Assembly: GCF_037042905.1 (NCBI RefSeq)
Contig: NC_087245.1
Span: forward strand, 8,075,501 to 8,139,500
DNA: 64,000 nucleotides
From: Lytechinus pictus
Lineage: Eukaryota; Echinodermata; Echinoidea; Temnopleuroida; Toxopneustidae
Reading direction: 5' to 3'
Below, piece after piece: positions 40,792-51,122 of the stretch. The translations under genes and the position numbers were made by a program. Position 1 is the stretch's first letter. Every line of letters starts with the position of its first letter. The notes beneath the pieces are model-generated. The model searched no databases, was not told the origin of the DNA, and was given only the letters and a program-made list of their open reading frames with translations.

Positions 40792-43058
40792 CTAAAACGA
40801 TAAAAGATATAGAAAGATAGAGACCAGGTGAATGTGTCTATGAACAAATCTGCTGCATAAATCCAGAAAATAAGCAACAACCAATGATCGAAAACACTAA
40901 ATGTAGACATTGTTTTCATTTTAAAATATCAACTTCTAATGGAAAGCAGAACACTATTTCTTTGGAAAAATCAGATCAAAACTTCCAATCTAATCAAAAG
41001 TGATATTCATAATGGCGCATAGGATGATAGTAGGATGATTGATCATTCTTTCAAGGTCAAGTTCAGGAGAAAAAGACAGAGCATATCAAAATTAGTACCG
41101 TTACCGTCAAAACTTTTCAATTCTGCCGACATGGTGACATTAAGGGTCAAGTCCATCTCAGAAAAATGTTGATATTAATCAATAGAGAAAAATGAGACAT
41201 GCATTATGCTAAAAGTTTCATCAAAATCGGATGTAAAATAAGAAAGTTATGACATTTTAAAGTTTCGCTATAGTTATCTGCAAAATTTAGACACATACAA
41301 ATGAGAGAATCGATGATGTCCCTCACTCACTATTTCTTTTGTTTTGTCTTGTTCGAATTATAAATTATTTCAATTTTTACAGATTTGACAATGAGGACCA
41401 ACTTGACTGAGCCATAAAATGTTAAACAATGGTAATTTAACATGTTCAGGGAGAAATAAAACTTTGTTTCACCTGATAATGAGGAGAAAATTAGAATATT
41501 TCATATTTCATATAATAAAATACAAAAGAAATAGTGAGTAATTGATGTCATCATTTCCCTCATTTGCATACCGACCGGGATGTGCATAATATATAACTGT
41601 TTTGTGAAATTAATCGAAACTTTAAAATGTAATAACTATTTTATTTTACATCCGATTTTGATGAAATTGTCAGTGTTATGCTTGTTGGATTTTTAGCTTT
41701 TTATTCAAATCAACTTTTTGTTGAGGGTGGACATGTCCTTTAAGTGCCTGCCAAGTCAACTTCTAAAAGGTTATTATGGTATCATGCAAACGTATATTAT
41801 CTCACCAAGTCGTCTTAGCCCTTAAAAATATATAATGTCGCCACAATGACTAGTATCTTTTAAAAGTTAACTAAGTCGACATGAGGATATAATTATCGTC
41901 AAGAAGATGCTCTTTGAATAATTCGGTATACTTCAAGGATGATACATACAGCATCAGACATGTCAGACCTGACTGTCTGAAAAGCTTTAATCGATATCAA
42001 GGTGTTATTTCAAAGGAGTAAAAACTGATACGCGGACATAAACCCTCTGCAATACAAATCAAACGTTATTAATTTGGATAAAGATAAAAACGAAACACTA
42101 AATAAAGAAATAATCATTACATCTTTTTCAGATTTCTGATCAACGGTCTCCGCCTTTGGCTTCTCGGTGAGATTTTGAAGGGAGTCATGATGCTCACGAA
42201 TTGCCCGATTAGAAAATTGTCCCGCTGCTCCATCTGCTGGAGCGTGGTCTGGCTGTTCCCATGGAAAAGGAGGTGGGATGTTTTTGTGTGGCTTTTCCAA
42301 GCTGATGCTTACTGAAAACAAATGGAAAAGTATATTAGCAATGTACTCTTCAATCAAAATTGAGTTTTACAAAATTCGATGCACTTGCCCCAAAACAAAA
42401 GACAATATATAAACCCATGATCTACTGTCGTGAAGCTAACAAGGCATAAATTAGATACGTTTTCTCTGCTGTCATGTGGATGCACAAACTATAGTTTGGG
42501 TATGGATGTGAGTGCATTTTACAGAACTCAATAAAAATATATAATTATAACATTGAAGTTTTATGATAACAAATTATACTAATATCAATTATAAAGAAGA
42601 CAATTTAAAAAAATTAACAATAATAATGATGTGGGGAAATAGTCAGTGTGATAATCATAGTAAGAAGTGATCAGACGCTAATACAGAAGGCGAAGGGGCA
42701 CATCCAACCCCCCCCCCCCCCCTTCCACATTCGTACACACAGCAACTAGCGCATCCTCTGGAAGTTTTAGGGGGAAATATTGAACCCTTGTAACGAAAAT
42801 GCTGTGCCTCGCCCATTCTGAAATCCTTGATCCGCCCCAGGAACTAACTATATATCAAGGGATGAGATAACCATAGAATTCTGGAAGAAGTCCGACTGCT
42901 GTTTGATAACAGAGCAAAAAGATGTTGAAAAAAAACATTTGTACATTACCATCAAATGTCTGGCTTGTTGAAAGGTATACTGCCATGTAGACAAAGCAAA
43001 CCATGATGAGAGTCATCACACCCCATCGACGCATAAACCTTCCCCGTATCATCCTCAT
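39898..43058 (-). CDS. carbohydrate sulfotransferase, HNK-1ST/CHST8-14-like
   Basis: Three coding exons: 43064-42950 (ATG at 43058), 42311-42121 and 40791-39898, joined in phases 1 and 0, give 397 residues. This is a type II Golgi enzyme transferring sulfate from PAPS to glycan chains. A basic start and signal anchor (about 13-30, GVMTLIMVCFVYMAVYLS) are followed by a proline-rich stem and the Sulfotransfer_2 domain in the last exon. The 5'-phosphosulfate loop is PKVGCSNWKR (about 170-179) and the 3'-phosphate site is YVRNPFVRLLSAF (about 228-240). Possible N-glycan sites are NIT and NST. An in-frame leader (GGC CTC) before the ATG and an acceptor (ttacag) imply an upstream 5' exon. AATAAA on the minus strand at 39891-39886 lies 7 bases after the stop. 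Exact acceptor sugar is unknown. It is a paralogue of the gene at 50194-54981. Confidence 0.88.
41140..41745. mobile_element. foldback family 3 element, full copy
   Basis: Lies in the last intron of sulfotransferase A. The left end is AAGGGTCAAGTCCATCTCAG; the right end GAGGGTGGACATGTCCTTTA is its diverged complement. The arms include TCATCAAAATCGGATGTAAA and TTTTACATCCGATTTTGATG. Other copies lie at 63571 (whole left part), 28862 and 7585 (halves). Confidence 0.8.
42121..42311 (-). CDS. sulfotransferase A, stem exon
   Basis: A 191-bp exon. TA completes a valine codon with the G of the previous exon, and the exon ends in phase 0 before gtaatg. It encodes a hydrophilic, proline-rich stem (NIPPPFPWEQPDHAPADG). 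No equivalent exon exists in the paralogue. Confidence 0.78.
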
Positions 43059-43064
43059 GAGGCC
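42950..43064 (-). CDS. sulfotransferase A, membrane-anchor exon
   Basis: A 115-bp exon with acceptor ttatattacag and donor gtaatg after GATG. It encodes MRMIRGRFMRRWG followed by the signal anchor. It ends in phase 1, as does the anchor exon of the paralogue. Confidence 0.8.
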
Positions 43065-43289
43065 CTGTAATATAAGATGAAGATCAAATTTCAGTTCATT
43101 ACTATTATCAAACCCCTTCAATGATTAAGTGTCTGTGTTAATGTGGATGATTAGTTGGTTTTGATAATCAAGCTACAGTATTAAAAACAGAATATTATCC
43201 TCGGGTCAAATGAGTATATTACGCCTTCTTGGTAAACTTGACTGAGAGCTGCATGTCACTAGTGTGTGTGTGTGTGTATTTGAGTTTTG

Positions 43290-43445
43290 TCAGACGTGTA
43301 TCAATCAGATATGATTATTTACGTCTGGGACCGACCTTTAACGTCACCATCCGAAAGACGTGACCAGGGCTCGAACCTCGAACCTCTGCATCAATTTGTA
43401 ACTTCCCCAAAGCTTGGATTACAGGCGCACGCCACAACGCCCAGT
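43290..43445 (-). repeat. SINE with a 7SL-like head
   Basis: The minus strand begins TGGGCGTTGTGGCGTGCGCC followed by TGTAATCCAAGC. This closely resembles the 5' domain of 7SL RNA (and Alu). A box B-like GGTTCGAGCCC follows, then GGATGGTGACGTTAAA..GGTCGGTCCC, like the central domain seen in several animal SINEs. There is no clean TSD. Confidence 0.65.
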
Positions 43446-44140
43446 AGTATACAAAGTGTTATAAATATTGGCATATAGATTTCTAATAAATATGGTTAAT
43501 GTTTCGTATGAAACGAAGTGGAGATTCACCAACGATTACAAAATGCAGTAAAATTTGAGTAACTGTTTCGGATTGTTTTATTTCTCAAATCTAATAAATT
43601 TCTTCTATGGTGGACGTGTACTCTTTATAATTTCAGTCATGACAGTGTGCCCCTATAATGAATTCGCCTATCTTTTATTATAGCGACCTCATTATTTGGT
43701 AGAAAACGCTATATATTAAAAAAATAAAGACACGGTGCACTTAAGAATCGAAATGGGCACATCATGGGCCCTATATCAAAATTGTGTCCCTGAAGGAATA
43801 ATGTACTTTTAAAATAATTTTGTCAGCTTTCACAGCAACGTATGTCCTTCATAAATTAATCATAAATCATGAGTTGAATCGGTTTTGACATTTTGATTTA
43901 ATATACAAGTAGGCCTACATGTACACTAATCTAGACATTCGTAAAGTAGGCCTGTATTCCACAAAACTATATATATAACACATTTTAATGTTTGAAATGA
44001 ATAATGGATCATTCTGGGGAAAGAGATCCTTTTGCGACAACCACTGTAACCCTAATCCTATATTTTTCCATGCACTTTAGGTGGCTGTCGCAAAAGGAAC
44101 TCTAATTCCCCATCATGTGAGTTCAATCAGTCTTGCTTAT
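43446..44140. other. intergenic, no gene seen
   Basis: Contains an inverted pair around 44020-44105 (AAAGAGATCCTTTTGCGACA / TGTCGCAAAAGGAACTCTAA), a small hairpin-forming repeat of about 85 bp. Nothing coding. Confidence 0.5.
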
Positions 44141-44540
44141 AGAGTACCAAAGTGATGACGTCACAAAAACCTTTGTTTGCATTTCAGCATTTTTTATAAC
44201 AAATTTTGGTAGAGCATGATGAAAACCCCCCACAACCCAAATTTGGTGGGAATCGGTCCATGGGGGCCTTAGATATGACCTCATGAATACATAATTAGCC
44301 CCATTGAAGTCAATGTATTATTGGCTTGGTTCTAAAAGGTACGAACCAAGCCAATAATACATTGACTTCAATGGGGCTAATTATGTATTCATGGGGTCAT
44401 ATCTAAGGCCCCCATGGACCGATTCCCACCAAATTTGGGTTGTGGGGGGTTTTCATCATGCTCTTCCAAAATATGGTATCAAATATGCTGAAATACAAAA
44501 AGTGAAAATTGATGATGTCACACTTCTGTACTCTATATAG
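44141..44540. repeat. nearly perfect ~400-bp palindrome
   Basis: Inner arms (about 44210-44333 and 44341-44465) are almost identical inverted copies around the centre TTCTAAAAGGTACGAA. For example, CCAAGCCAATAATACATTGA pairs with TCAATGTATTATTGGCTTGG. Outer arms (AGAGTACCAAAGTG / CACTTCTGTACTCT) are more diverged. It is a foldback element, or a single inverted duplication. Confidence 0.92.
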
Positions 44541-45991
44541 AGCAATAGACCTGGAACCCTGACATACCTGGTCTGTGTTCAATCTAGAAGAATCCACGTC
44601 TATTAGTCCAACATGTGAACATTTGTTAGAATGGTTTAATATAATATCACTATCTGTAAAGCTCCATGCATGATTCCTTCTTGATAAAACAGAAATATAA
44701 AAGGATGGAGAACTGATGACAATATAGCGGGACCAAGTTTGCTTCAATGAGTAATGAACAACACTTTAAAATGCCATAATGCTACACGCAGTACATGAAG
44801 ACGGAATATGAGAAGATATTGATTATTTATTGCATTCTTTCTCGATCCTAACACACATATAGCATTGGCCCCCGTCGATTACCTGTGTTGATACGAAGGC
44901 CTAAGTCCAGCGCCTTGAGTAGAGTAACAATACAGATAAGAAAGAAGATTGGATTGTGTGTTTTGAGCAGGCTAGTCTGACCCAACATCATCGTCAATAA
45001 GGCTTCCCATTGTTATGGAAATACTATTGACGTTCCCATTGATGTTATGCAATCACCATTGACCAGGATGTATTAGCATCCCTCGAGTGCAAGCATATTG
45101 GGCGATTCCGTGGTAAAAATACAAAAATTTGCGATTGCATTTAATGTTTAACAGGTTAAAAAAAACGCGTTAGATGTGGATTTAATTATGATGAAATTCA
45201 TTTCAGTCAATATAGTCATATTTACCATGAAAAAAACCACAGAGTAAACAAATAAAAATACAAAACTTACATCAAAGACTAATCGGAAACTAAACCGGTT
45301 TTCGCGGTTCCAGTTTCTTTACCATATCTCATTCATTCATTAACACACCAACACACCGTCCCAGGCAGATCATTTAAAAATGTTAGAAAATATTAGAAAG
45401 AATATAAAGTGTTAATGAGGGGTAGAAAATATGTGAAAATGAAAATACGATAGGAAAAACAAAGAAAAGGGGAAAAGGGAAAAAGAAAGACAACAAAGAA
45501 TGATAAAGAAAAGATAAGCATAAGTTCATAGAAAATGAAACAAAAGGGAGACAGTGAATTTAAACATTGCATTTTGATTGTTTTAGAAAGGCAATTTGAG
45601 CACTTAGAGAATTTGAGAGAGCTACATTATTTGCATTATGATTGGCCACCGAATCAAACGAATTATTTCTGTAAAATCGAGGGAAAATAGTCCAATATAA
45701 CAAATTTCACTTTTATGTCCTTCGATCACATCATAAAATTTTTATAGCATAATATGATGTAATACTGTAACTTATTGGAATAGTGTTGTTATGTACGTTT
45801 TATAAATATTTTAACGGACTAGGGAACAGAATGCTCCGTTATCCGATATACGGTCTCCGTTTCACAACATGCAAGTATTAAAACAATTAGATAATGTTTT
45901 AAGAAGTTCATGAGAATGGTGTGTCTTTACCAGCTCAATGTTCTATTGGTGATGACGTCGTCGGTTCATGGGAACACCAGAAGGTGCAGAC
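44541..45991. other. gene-free; candidate 5' exon of sulfotransferase A
   Basis: No coding exon is seen. On the minus strand, a good donor (GATTAGTCTTTGAT/gtaagttttg, exon end at 45271) could close a 5' noncoding exon of the sulfotransferase at 39898-43058. The frame read back from it has no ATG, so it would be untranslated. No promoter element is assigned. Confidence 0.25.
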
Positions 45992-46211
45992 TTCACTCTA
46001 AAAAAAGTCAGTCAAAAATGACTAGATGATAGGGTCAGCTGGGTGCAACTGTTGTTCTATAATCTACATAATCATATTTGACTATTTTTTAGTCGTATGT
46101 TACTCGAACAGAGTTATTTTTTACTAGAGTATATGTCATAAATGTTACAAGCATATCAGTTACACCCAGCTGACTACTTGTCTAGTCAATTTGACTTATT
46201 TGTTTTAAGAC
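45992..46211. mobile_element. foldback MITE, second copy of the 4424-4645 family
   Basis: Begins CACTCTAAAAAAAGTCAGTC and ends TCAATTTGACTTATTTGTTT. It shares the CAGCTGGGTGCAACTG block and ACACCCAGCTGAC on the opposite arm. Confidence 0.75.
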
Positions 46212-46491
46212 TGTTGACTTCCTTGCCGACTACGGGCTGCAGGTTAGATCTGACGAGGATACTTTTTGGTGGTAAAAAAATTACCCAATATTTTTTTTAC
46301 AGTGAGAGGCCTGTACCTCAAAAAAAAATCTACGTCTGGGGCGGGATCGCTGGCAATTAGCCAAAAAACAAACATGGTATGAAGCGCAGTAAAGAGAGCC
46401 TACAATGAGAGATGAAATGAAGACTGCGTGGCGGAACTTCTTACCACCCTCCTCTGATAGCTGACCCCCCTATTTACACCATTGATATCAT

Positions 46492-47100
46492 CAAAGGGGT
46501 ACTCCGGCCTGAAAATTATGAAGATTCATTGAGCAACTTGAAAACGCGGGAAAAATCATCAAAATCTGATAACAAATAACGAAGTTATTGAATTGGTGTC
46601 ATTAAAAGGGTACTCCGTCCGGTCGAAAATGATTACAAAATAATAAAGAAAGATTCATGGAGTAAAACGCTGAAAATGTCATCAAAAACCTGATAATGAA
46701 ATTATTGATTTTGAAGTTTAGAAATATTTTGTGAAAACAGTTACATGCACGTCATCATGGACTTGTATTATAGATGGGCTGATGGTGTCATGTCTCCACG
46801 GCTTTCCGCTTGTTTATGTTGTTTAATGAAATAATATTTTTTTTCATATTTCCTTGTAACAAAATAAATTTTAGTAAGGATTATCTTACAAAGTAAATCA
46901 GTAGTAATTTTTTTTCATTATTGGGGGACAGAATTTGATTAAATATAATTTCATATGATAAAATACAAAATGATAAATGGGGATAAATAAATATCATCAT
47001 CTTGCTCATTGTAAATTCATGAAAGAGTGCTTAGAACTGTAACACCGAAATAATGCAAGACTTCACAATGTCATAACTTCATTATAGGTTATCACCCAAT
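46492..47100. mobile_element. foldback family 2, a truncated and a longer copy in tandem
   Basis: A short left-end fragment (46492-46606, AAAGGGGTACTCCGGCCTGA) is followed by a second left end (46607, AAAAGGGTACTCCGTCCGG) running to the right arm. The right end is lost near 47100, where a GGGGGACA inverted repeat starts (47105-47230). Confidence 0.65.
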
Positions 47101-47104
47101 AAGT

Positions 47105-47230
47105 AAGGTCATCTCTTCCATCATAAAAGACCGAAAATAGAAGGGGGACATTTGATATTGTGTCCCCCTACTATTTTGGGTAGGGGGACACGCCCCCCCC
47201 CCCCTGTTCCCCCTGGGATTTCCGCCCATG
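47105..47230. repeat. small inverted repeat with GGGGGACA motifs
   Basis: AGGGGGACATTTGATATTGTGTCCCCCT forms a hairpin and is followed by GGTAGGGGGACACGCCCCCCC. A decayed MITE is likely. Confidence 0.4.
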
Positions 47231-47269
47231 CTATACAGCAGGTGGTGGGTAATGAATGAGGACAGACTT

Positions 47270-47775
47270 GCTTGGTTAGCTTCAGTCTTATCAGTTTCCG
47301 TTGCTTTCTTTCTCTCTTTCTCGATTTTTTCTTCCGCTCACCATTCCCCCATTATATTCTCCCCCCCCCGTCTCTCTCTAGAATCATAACCCTGTCCCCT
47401 CCCTCTCTTCCTCCCTTCTCACGTATTCACCTACTTTCTCCTACTCTTCACTCATTTCTTCTTCTATTCTTTCTCTTCTGTCTTTCCGTTTTCTCTTTTA
47501 TTTTTATTCCCCATCCTTTATATTTCTTTCCCCTTCTGACTTTCTCTTCTTTTATTTCTGCGTCTTTTCTTCATCTTATTTTTGTTTCTGTTCTTCCACA
47601 TCTCCTTTATCGTTTTTCTCTGTTATTTACCCCCCCACACACACACACACACACCCCTCTTTCTCTTCTTCTCTCCATTTCCCCTTGCACTTCATGTTTT
47701 TCTTTTTCCAGATTTTTCTTCTCTTTTTTAGATTTTTCTCACTCTTCTTTCTGACTTTTCACTCTCAATTTACCT
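47270..47775. repeat. pyrimidine-rich tract (~500 bp)
   Basis: The plus strand is almost only C and T with scattered A, with a (CA)n run at 47635-47655. The 160-codon open frame on it is low-complexity Ser/Phe/Leu/Pro and is not a gene. Such tracts can form triplex DNA. Confidence 0.85.
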
Positions 47776-48549
47776 ACATCTTCTTTTCTACTATTCACGT
47801 CACAAGTTATTTCAAAATGAGAAAAGATTAGATTAGAAAAGATTTTTGTCTTTATAAATATATCATTCAATTGAGACATAACACATCGCTATATCTCGGT
47901 TCCGTTTCTCATGGGAAGCGCTGAAATAGTCAGTGCATGAAAATAATCAACGTATAGGTAAAACCTGAAGGATACTCAAATCTTTTGATATTCTTCACCC
48001 CATTTTAAACCCTAATGATAATTATACCATTCCAATCTAGTTAATAATGCTTTTCATGCACTCACATCACCAGTTCGAACATTGTTAACCTTCGGCTTTT
48101 AATATAATAAAGGGGGACTCAATTGAAAAGTAGCTCATTGAACACAATGGGTTACATTATTTCATTAGCAAACTTGTCATATATACTTGTACGTTATCAC
48201 AAAACAATCAGAAATACATTGTGAACATTGGAATAAAAAATCATGCTAGTTCGATCTTTATCGTGAATTAAAGGACGGTAAACATTTGATTTCTTGGCAA
48301 TATTGTGATGTGAAAGTTGTATTGGAAAGTAACAGAAAAGGGAAGTAAAGTAGGTTGATATTTGCCTTATTAAAAATTGTGCAAAAACCCCGGCATTTTC
48401 ACATTTGCTTATCCAAGGGCTTTGGGTTCACCTCACGAAAATACTAGTTTGTGAAATATGAGTAGCCAGGCCTATGGGTTTTGAGTTTTACTGGTACTTG
48501 TCTTCACAGTTACTGTTTCATATTCTCCTACCATCGCAAATTATCTTTG

Positions 48550-48905
48550 ATAATAACTTTAGATCCGTTATTACATCACAATTCGATTATAATAATTGCA
48601 TTTATATAGCGCTTTATCAATCTACGACTGCTCAAAGCGCTTCACAATAGAGCCATCTGCACCAGCCCGAGTTTTCAATAATAACTTCAGATCCGTTATT
48701 ACATCACATTTTGATTATAATAATTGCATAAAAAGCGCGTTATCAATCTACCCGGTCACTGGATTCATAGCATTTCAAGCAGCCTGTTAGGTGCACATTT
48801 GCTTTCGAGAAGGGCTAAGTGTGGACTGACTCCTTGTACGCTGGAATTCGAACACACGACCCTCTGTTTACAATGCGAGAGTCAGAACCGCTACACCACA
48901 GCGCT
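48550..48905 (-). repeat. tRNA-derived SINE with internal duplication
   Basis: The minus-strand head at 48903-48840 has box A TGGTGTAGCGGTTC and box B GTGTTCGAATTCC. The 3' part has AAGCGCTTTGAGCAG and GATAAAGCGCTATATAAATG. The TTATTACATCACA..TTGATTATAATAATTGCAT block occurs twice (48569-48601 and 48697-48729), about 128 bp apart. Confidence 0.75.
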
Positions 48906-49184
48906 TCCACAAATTATTTGTCCGCATTGTGTTCTTAACTAATAATATTCACAATCACGATTATACAATGTTTCTAAAACAGTTCTTTACATGTTTCTAT
49001 GAATACAGATGCTGTTACATCACTACTTATTCTTTTGTATTTTATATCCTGAAATTATAAATACTCAAATTTTCTCTAAGAATGAAAACAAAATTGGATT
49101 AACTATTGACATGACTGAGTAAATGTGTAAGATAATCAATGCTGCAACTCATTTTGTTACAATAGAGACATTTTATACACATGT

Positions 49185-49446
49185 ACATGTATGAAGATAT
49201 GAAATATTTATGTTATCATGCTTGAAATAAGAAAAAGAAAAGTAGGACATGACATCATCAACCCACCTAATGAATATTCATAACGGCGTGCAAATTAATG
49301 TTTTCACAAATATTGTTAAACATTAAAATTCAATTAACTTTTTTATCTGTTATCAGGTTTTGATGAACTTTTCAGAGTTTTGCTCAATGAATTTTACTAT
49401 ATTCATTTAGATATAATTATTTTCAGCCCTGAGTGTCCCTTTAAAA
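49185..49446. repeat. right half of foldback family 2
   Basis: Shares CCCACCTAATGAATATTCAT, CAAATATTGTTAAACATTAAA and ATTATTTTCAGCCCTGAGTG with the full copy at 32632. The left half is absent. Confidence 0.6.
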
Positions 49447-50193
49447 AGGGTGTATTACAAATCCCATCTATTATTTTTTATCATTTTAATGATCGAGATT
49501 CCGATAACAAAATATAACGGATCTTGAAATGATTTTCAAGCACGATAATAAGTTAATTTCAGCACTTATGAATGCGACAGCCTGTGTATGCCCTATTATG
49601 TTAGGTAATATTTTCATATAATATATTACTTTTAGCACTTAATTCGAAATCCAACTTTGGTATTAAAGTGATGTGTATAACAGGAGAAGAATAGGAAAAC
49701 AGAATTAAGAAAAAAACACAACTCTCTCATTAGTTTTTTTTAAATCTTATTTCATTTAAATCAACAATCTGCATTTATTTTTATTAATCTCTCTCCACCC
49801 CCCCCCCCCCCCCCCTCTCTCTCTCTGAAAGCAACTTTCAATTATAGTTAAATCTCCCTGTCATATCGTGTCAGCCATTTGCTTTCCGTAACTTGAAATC
49901 AACATTATGAGTTCATATTGCCAAAATCTGATTGCTTTATATAACAGTAAACAATCATGACTTTGATGTTGCACTGGGACATTTAAGAAAATACATTCTA
50001 CGTTACTGGAAAAACGATACTCTAAATAATTAAAAATAATTTAAATGAATTAATTTCTTGACAACACTTCCATGAAATCGACTAATATGAACTTTATAAC
50101 AGGTATTTGTTAAATAAAAATAATCAATGATCAATGAAGATAATTTCAGCTCCATCTATGACAATCCAATATTAATATATGTTTTGAATTAAA
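49447..50193. other. 3' flank of sulfotransferase B
   Basis: AT-rich, with a C tract and CTCTCT run at 49797-49827. No exon seen. No polyadenylation signal is assigned. Confidence 0.4.
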
Positions 50194-51122
50194 TCACAAA
50201 TCTGGTACGAACCAAGGTTTCGGATAGCCAAAGAATTGAAAATCATACTTGTATATTTCCCATAACTTGACCAGATCTTCATGAGAGAGTTGTGAGTAGT
50301 ATTTCTCATAGACACTCCTTTCTGAACTATTCGTTGGTCTACTCGTCTCAGAACCAAGGTATTGTACCTTTCTACCCACTCCCAGTTTATCTAGAAAGTA
50401 TTTCGACTCTTCAGCAACATTCTCAAGGAGGCCGATGAAATCATACTCTACAGTACAGGGCGAACAAATCTTGTACATCTCTGTCCAATGATCACTGAAA
50501 TAGACATCTGACATTTCAAACTTTCTTCGTCTTTGTGTATGGGTAAGGTACTGTAAGAACTCTGACCATGTTGCATTCTCGCCGGTCAACAGCTCGGCCT
50601 GACTGGCGCTTGATCGCCAACGTTTGATCATTTCTCTCCCAAATCGATGGAAATGTCGATTTTTCCGATAATTTTTTAGATTCTCCAGCTTATTTTTAAA
50701 TACAGAGAGGATTCTCTCAAAAGGATGTCTCACAAAGAAGAATTTATTATAGTCTTTGAGGATCCGTGTCCTCTCTTCTTGTCCATACGTTGACAGAAAT
50801 TTAAATTTCCCGTTTATATGAACTTCATCAGATGTTAATCCTTGGACGGAATCTGTTTGATTATCAAGTACCATTAGAATCCTTTTCCAATTGCTGCATC
50901 CAACTTTCGGGATGAAACAATAAACCAGTTCATAATCTTCCACCACAAGCATATGCTTTATGGTGTATTCCGATACCGTGTTTGAGTCCATCTCGGCTAA
51001 TTCGCACTCTTTTTTCAGGTTTGATCGTCGTTCAGATTGCTCACGTTCGATGATCACTTTCGGATCTTCTTTTTCGCTCAAGGAAACATGTCTTCGATTT
51101 GTGTGATACTTGGGAAGTGAAC
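50194..51122 (-). CDS. sulfotransferase B, catalytic exon
   Basis: A 929-bp exon starting GT TCA CTT CCC after the acceptor cttcgtcag and ending TGA at 50194. It carries the whole catalytic domain. The true reading frame continues 13 codons upstream of the first TTG (51081); there is no ATG in that stretch, which shows that the N terminus must come from another exon. Confidence 0.92.

Noticed and set aside
43404-43445. Human Alu contamination
   Set aside because: Only the 7SL-like head matches; the following sequence is a different SINE body continuous with local AT-rich DNA.
47272-47754. 160-codon plus-strand open frame
   Set aside because: Low-complexity translation of a pyrimidine tract with no domain, signal or splice context that would support a gene.
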